From Antrihabitans stalagmiti (GTDB taxonomy: Bacteria > Actinomycetota > Actinomycetes > Mycobacteriales > Mycobacteriaceae): DNA of 64,000 bases. The position numbers and the translations under genes were made by a program. Below the pieces are notes generated by a model. That model did not search any database. It was not told the DNA's origin and saw only the letters and a program-made list of their open reading frames with translations. Positions 61,283 through 64,000 of the stretch are shown in pieces (position 1 is the first letter of the stretch; the number at the start of each line of letters is the position of its first letter). The DNA lies in contig NZ_JAEMNV010000003.1 of NCBI RefSeq assembly GCF_016482825.1, forward strand, positions 558,001 to 622,000, written 5' to 3'.

Positions 61283-61565
61283 CTACACCCGAGCGCGTGC
61301 AGTCGACTTCAGTCACTCGTGCAGAGAACTTAGGGAACTGACAACGTTTACAGGCGTTGTTCACCACTCGTGTGTGCTGCGCAGTAGTGTGGCAATACGT
61401 CCCACGACTCTGATCTGGCGATCGGGCTTCTCGCTCCGGTCCCTGTGCCCAGACCTCGCATTCGCAGAATCGACATTGCCGTCCCGGCAGTAGCGGCGAA
61501 CCGATCAATCGCTCTCGGCGCGCTCGTTCTGTGTCCGTGCGAGAGTCCACGCTAGGAGCACCAAC
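61283..61565. other. Island right boundary, 283 bases without a gene
   Basis: It contains the second CAACGTTTACAGG (61342-61354), a further CACTCGTGTG (61365-61374) and a related TCACTCGTG at about 61313. The promoter of the STAS gene should lie at its right end. Confidence 0.5.
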
Positions 61566-61928
61566 ATGTCGACCCACACCCAGCCGGTGCCGTTCGCGGT
61601 CACCCCGCGACGCACCGACAGTGCGGCGGTGATCGCTGTGGCAGGCGAGGTGGACTTGTCCACCGCGTCAGTCTTGGCGAGTGCAATCGCCGCCGAAACC
61701 GATACGCATCCAACAGCTTTGATCGTCGACCTGACAGAGGTTTCCTTCCTGGCGTCCGCTGCGATGACCGTGCTCGTACACGCGCACCAGAAGCATTCGT
61801 CGAAGCTGGATTTCTCGGTCGTTGCGGACGGACCCACGACGAGTCGGCCGTTGAAGATGATGGGCCTCGATCAAGTCTTCCCGCTCTACCCGGATCTGGA
61901 TACCGCACTCGCCGCGGTCACGCGCTGA
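61566..61928 (+). CDS. STAS-domain anti-sigma factor antagonist
   Basis: The 120-residue protein has the SpoIIAA/RsbV fold: AVAGEVDLSTASVLASAI, LIVDLTEVSFLASAAMTVLVHAH. The phosphorylatable Ser is expected in the FLASAAM turn, where two Ser/Ala positions replace the usual DSSG. Such proteins release sigma factors from anti-sigma kinases when dephosphorylated. Its 3' end overlaps the convergent PAS-PP2C phosphatase gene by 11 bases; that phosphatase is the natural candidate to dephosphorylate it. Confidence 0.82.
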   Translation: MSTHTQPVPFAVTPRRTDSAAVIAVAGEVDLSTASVLASAIAAETDTHPTALIVDLTEVSFLASAAMTVLVHAHQKHSSKLDFSVVADGPTTSRPLKMMGLDQVFPLYPDLDTALAAVTR

Positions 61929-63123
61929 CGTCAGGAATACCCAAAGCCAGAACAGCAGTGTCGTCCTGCAGACCCGAACCGAATCCGTCGAGCAGCGTCC
62001 GTATCGCGTCCACGATCGTGGCTGCATTCGAGGGGCTGTTCGCAGCCGCGAATTTCAGCAACGCACCGTCGTCGTCGTAGCGAGACTGGCCGACACCCGT
62101 CTGCGCCTCCGTGAGGCCGTCGGAATAGAGAACGAGCGTGTCCCCGGGCGACAGCCGAAGCCGGGTAGCCACGAATCGTGGGTTCGGAAGAATTCCGACG
62201 AGTTGGCCACCGGTCAGATCTACGTTCATCGCTTGTCCGTCTCCGTACAGCAGCAGCGCCGGCGGGTGCCCGCCACCTGCCAGATGCACGTCGAAACCGG
62301 TCTTGCTCGGTGTGAGCAACCCGAAGATGACGGTGCAGAACCGCGGGTCGGAACCGTGAAATTCATGATTCAGCACGGTGTTCAGATTGTGTAGGACCGC
62401 GACCGGGTCGTCGTCGTAGACCGCGGCCGCTCGCAGGGTATAGCGCGTCAACGACGTCACCGCAGCGGCAGCCGCACCCTTACCGCTGACGTCGCCGAGA
62501 AAGAAACCCCAGCGCTCGTTCGACAGTGCGAAGAGGTCGTAGAAATCGCCGCCCACTTCGTCACTCGATGCGGGGTGGTAGTACGCGACGGCGTCCATGC
62601 CTGCGGGTGGCACCAGCGACGGCGGCAGCAGCGAACGTTGCAACGTGGTGGCCAGAGCCTGGATGCGGGCCCGTTCGTTCTCGGCGTGCCGACGCGCATG
62701 GAGGAGTTCGCGTTCGTACTCGCGCCGAACGCGCGCGTCCTGTGCAGTGATCCGGAGCATGACCGGGTTACCGCCTTCGTCTTTCTTGACGTTGGCGGTG
62801 AGGAACACCGGCAGCCTTGTGCCGTCGGCCGCGACCAGATCCACCGTGATGCCTGCCAACTGTCCGGTCAAGCGCAGCATCGGTCCGAAATGGGTCTCGT
62901 AGTGGATTCGACCGCCTGCGGTGAGTTGATCGATGAACAGTTCGCCGACCAAATCGCGAGCATCGCGGCCCAACCAGGTCGACAGCGTCTTGTTCAACTT
63001 CGCGATACGCCCGTCGGGCCAGGTAGTCAGGTATCCGCAGGGCGCGTTTTCGTAGAGGTCCTCGATCGTCTCGTCGAGAAGGTCGTCCCGCGGTTCGCCC
63101 GGGATTCGGCGGTCCGCGGTCAT
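61918..63123 (-). CDS. RsbP-like PAS-PP2C (SpoIIE) phosphatase
   Basis: ATG 63123 overlaps the stop of the RsbQ-like gene (ATGA). The 401-residue protein has a PAS domain (about 20-125: APCGYLTTWPDGRIAKLN), a coiled linker, and a PP2C-type phosphatase domain with the metal-binding acids in GGDFYDLF, GDVSGKG, YSDGLTEA and LQDDTAVL. It should dephosphorylate an STAS antagonist in response to a PAS signal. In B. subtilis RsbP works only with RsbQ, and the RsbQ-like gene is directly upstream here. Confidence 0.88.
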   Translation of the reverse strand: MTADRRIPGEPRDDLLDETIEDLYENAPCGYLTTWPDGRIAKLNKTLSTWLGRDARDLVGELFIDQLTAGGRIHYETHFGPMLRLTGQLAGITVDLVAADGTRLPVFLTANVKKDEGGNPVMLRITAQDARVRREYERELLHARRHAENERARIQALATTLQRSLLPPSLVPPAGMDAVAYYHPASSDEVGGDFYDLFALSNERWGFFLGDVSGKGAAAAAVTSLTRYTLRAAAVYDDDPVAVLHNLNTVLNHEFHGSDPRFCTVIFGLLTPSKTGFDVHLAGGGHPPALLLYGDGQAMNVDLTGGQLVGILPNPRFVATRLRLSPGDTLVLYSDGLTEAQTGVGQSRYDDDGALLKFAAANSPSNAATIVDAIRTLLDGFGSGLQDDTAVLALGIPDVSA

Positions 63124-63920
63124 CGCTTCCTGACGAACGAGGCAATCGCAGCCGCGGTTTCTTTCGGGTAGCTCAGGTGCGGGCAGTGCCCCGTTGCGTC
63201 CAGGGTGACGAGTTCGCTTCCGGCGATTTGCTGATGCACGTAGGCGCCGACCTCCGGTGGCGCCAAAGTGTCGTGCGCACAGTCGATCACGAGGGTCGGT
63301 AGCGACACCCGCGCGAGGTCGGCCCTGTTGTCGGACAGGAACGTCGCCCGCGCGAAGGCGCTCGCGCACGTCGGATCGGTTCGGCAGAAGCTGTCGTCGA
63401 GTTCGTCGTTCAGTTCGGGTCGGTCGGGTGTACCCATGATCTGCGGCGCCATCGCGTGCGACCAGCCGAGGTAGTTGCTGTCCAAAGACTCGAGAAGTTC
63501 GTCGATGTCGTCACGGGAAAAGCCGCCCCGGTAGCCGTCGTCGTCGATGTAGCGCGGGGACGGCGTAAGCAGGACGAGTTGCCGGAACAGACTCGGGTCC
63601 GCGCCGACGGCGAGCACGCCGATCATCGACGCCACCGAATGCCCGACGAATGTCACGTCCTGCAGATTCAACTCACGAACGATGTCGAGGACGTCCTCGG
63701 CGTAGCCGTTCAGCGTCGAGTAACGGTCGGTGTCCCATGCCGACGGATCGGCGGCGCCGGATCCGACGTGATCGAACAACACGATCCGAAAATGCGGCGC
63801 CAACTCCGCAGCAACCAGACGCCAGAGGTTCTGATCGCACCCGAAACCGTGCGCGAGCAGCACCGTCGGCCCAGTGGCGGATCCGGTGATCCTCACGTTG
63901 TTTCTGGCGCGCACATCCAC
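63120..63920 (-). CDS. RsbQ-like alpha/beta hydrolase
   Basis: The 266-residue protein matches RsbQ phrases over its whole length (HGFGCDQNLW, FDHVGSG, RYSTLNGYAEDVLDI, FVGHSVAS, SNYLGW, GHCPHLSYP). The triad is Ser95, Asp217 and His245. RsbQ is thought to make or deliver a hydrophobic ligand to the PAS domain of RsbP. GTG start; the translational overlap with the phosphatase supports a two-protein sensor. Related strigolactone/karrikin-receptor hydrolases share this fold. Confidence 0.88.
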   Translation of the reverse strand: MDVRARNNVRITGSATGPTVLLAHGFGCDQNLWRLVAAELAPHFRIVLFDHVGSGAADPSAWDTDRYSTLNGYAEDVLDIVRELNLQDVTFVGHSVASMIGVLAVGADPSLFRQLVLLTPSPRYIDDDGYRGGFSRDDIDELLESLDSNYLGWSHAMAPQIMGTPDRPELNDELDDSFCRTDPTCASAFARATFLSDNRADLARVSLPTLVIDCAHDTLAPPEVGAYVHQQIAGSELVTLDATGHCPHLSYPKETAAAIASFVRKR

Positions 63921-64000
63921 AGGTCGATCCTGTCACCTATCTCCGAGAGTGGCGTCGAATGGTCGGCCGTCGGACTGCGCAACCTGTGCTGTCACTGCGC

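Overview
The window is high-GC actinobacterial chromosome, most likely Rhodococcus or a close Nocardiaceae relative. The evidence is the gene order etfD - iniR - iniB - iniA - iniC - dnaK - grpE - dnaJ - hspR together with clpB - Rv0383c-like - pyrE, which follows the Mycobacterium tuberculosis Rv0338c-Rv0353 and Rv0382c-Rv0385 blocks. Frequent GTG starts, ATGA/GTGA gene overlaps, LGFP-repeat secreted proteins and HspR (HAIR) operators agree with this. No rRNA, tRNA or CRISPR array was seen.

Layout. 1-5.1 kb: the end of an S9 peptidase, the ETF oxidoreductase etfD with a very long Ala/Pro/Lys tail, and a secreted glycine-zipper protein. 5.3-13.8 kb (minus): two tandem secreted S1 proteases, a truncated Hsp70-like membrane protein, the LuxR/P-loop regulator iniR, and a membrane-anchored Hsp70-like ATPase whose stop overlaps the iniR start. 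14.1-19.4 kb (plus): iniB (Gly-rich repeats) and the dynamin-like GTPases iniA and iniC, an envelope-stress operon. 19.4-20.8 kb: a PlsC-like acyltransferase divergent from a TetR regulator, with two identical-type operators between them. 20.8-25.3 kb: dnaK-grpE-dnaJ-hspR behind a GGAAC-N18-GTT promoter and a HAIR site. 25.3-28.3 kb: a small secreted protein and a five-gene Asp23-type operon. 28.4-33.0 kb: bacterial nitric oxide synthase, two flavohaemoglobins and a globin-less flavohaemoglobin-type reductase. 33.1-35.3 kb: an enoyl-CoA hydratase-like gene and TetR sharing a large palindromic operator, plus two small genes. 35.4-41.3 kb: clpB, again with HAIR and a GGAAC-N18-GTT element (here overlapping), two membrane proteins, an SDR and pyrE. 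41.4-42.9 kb: an AbiE-like toxin-antitoxin pair with a frameshifted toxin. 42.9-44.5 kb: a secreted phosphoesterase.

44.9-53.2 kb holds a Nit1C-type cluster (the family linked to cyanide assimilation in other bacteria): MSMEG_0572-family protein, radical SAM protein, GNAT-AIR synthase fusion, nitrilase, MSMEG_0570-family protein, flavin oxidoreductase, a second nitrilase paralogue that has lost its catalytic Cys and Glu, a glycosyltransferase, and two small unrecognised proteins. 53.2-54.5 kb: a YhhN-family membrane protein and a lipoprotein.

54.6-61.4 kb looks like an accessory island: a decayed TniA/Mu-type transposase, a large LGFP-repeat secreted protein with an unrecognised C-terminal domain followed by a small orphan gene, a mini-LGFP protein, a serine resolvase with res-like inverted repeats, and a frameshifted TIGR02391 (Ymh/Abi) gene. 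61.6-63.9 kb: an STAS protein convergent with a PAS-PP2C phosphatase and an alpha/beta hydrolase that together match the RsbP-RsbQ energy-stress pair of Bacillus.

Stress response is the common theme: envelope stress (ini, Asp23, Hsp70-like), heat and redox stress (HspR, ECF-type promoters), nitric oxide chemistry, nitrogen scavenging and a partner-switching module. Functions are inferred from motifs and synteny read by eye. No database search was run.
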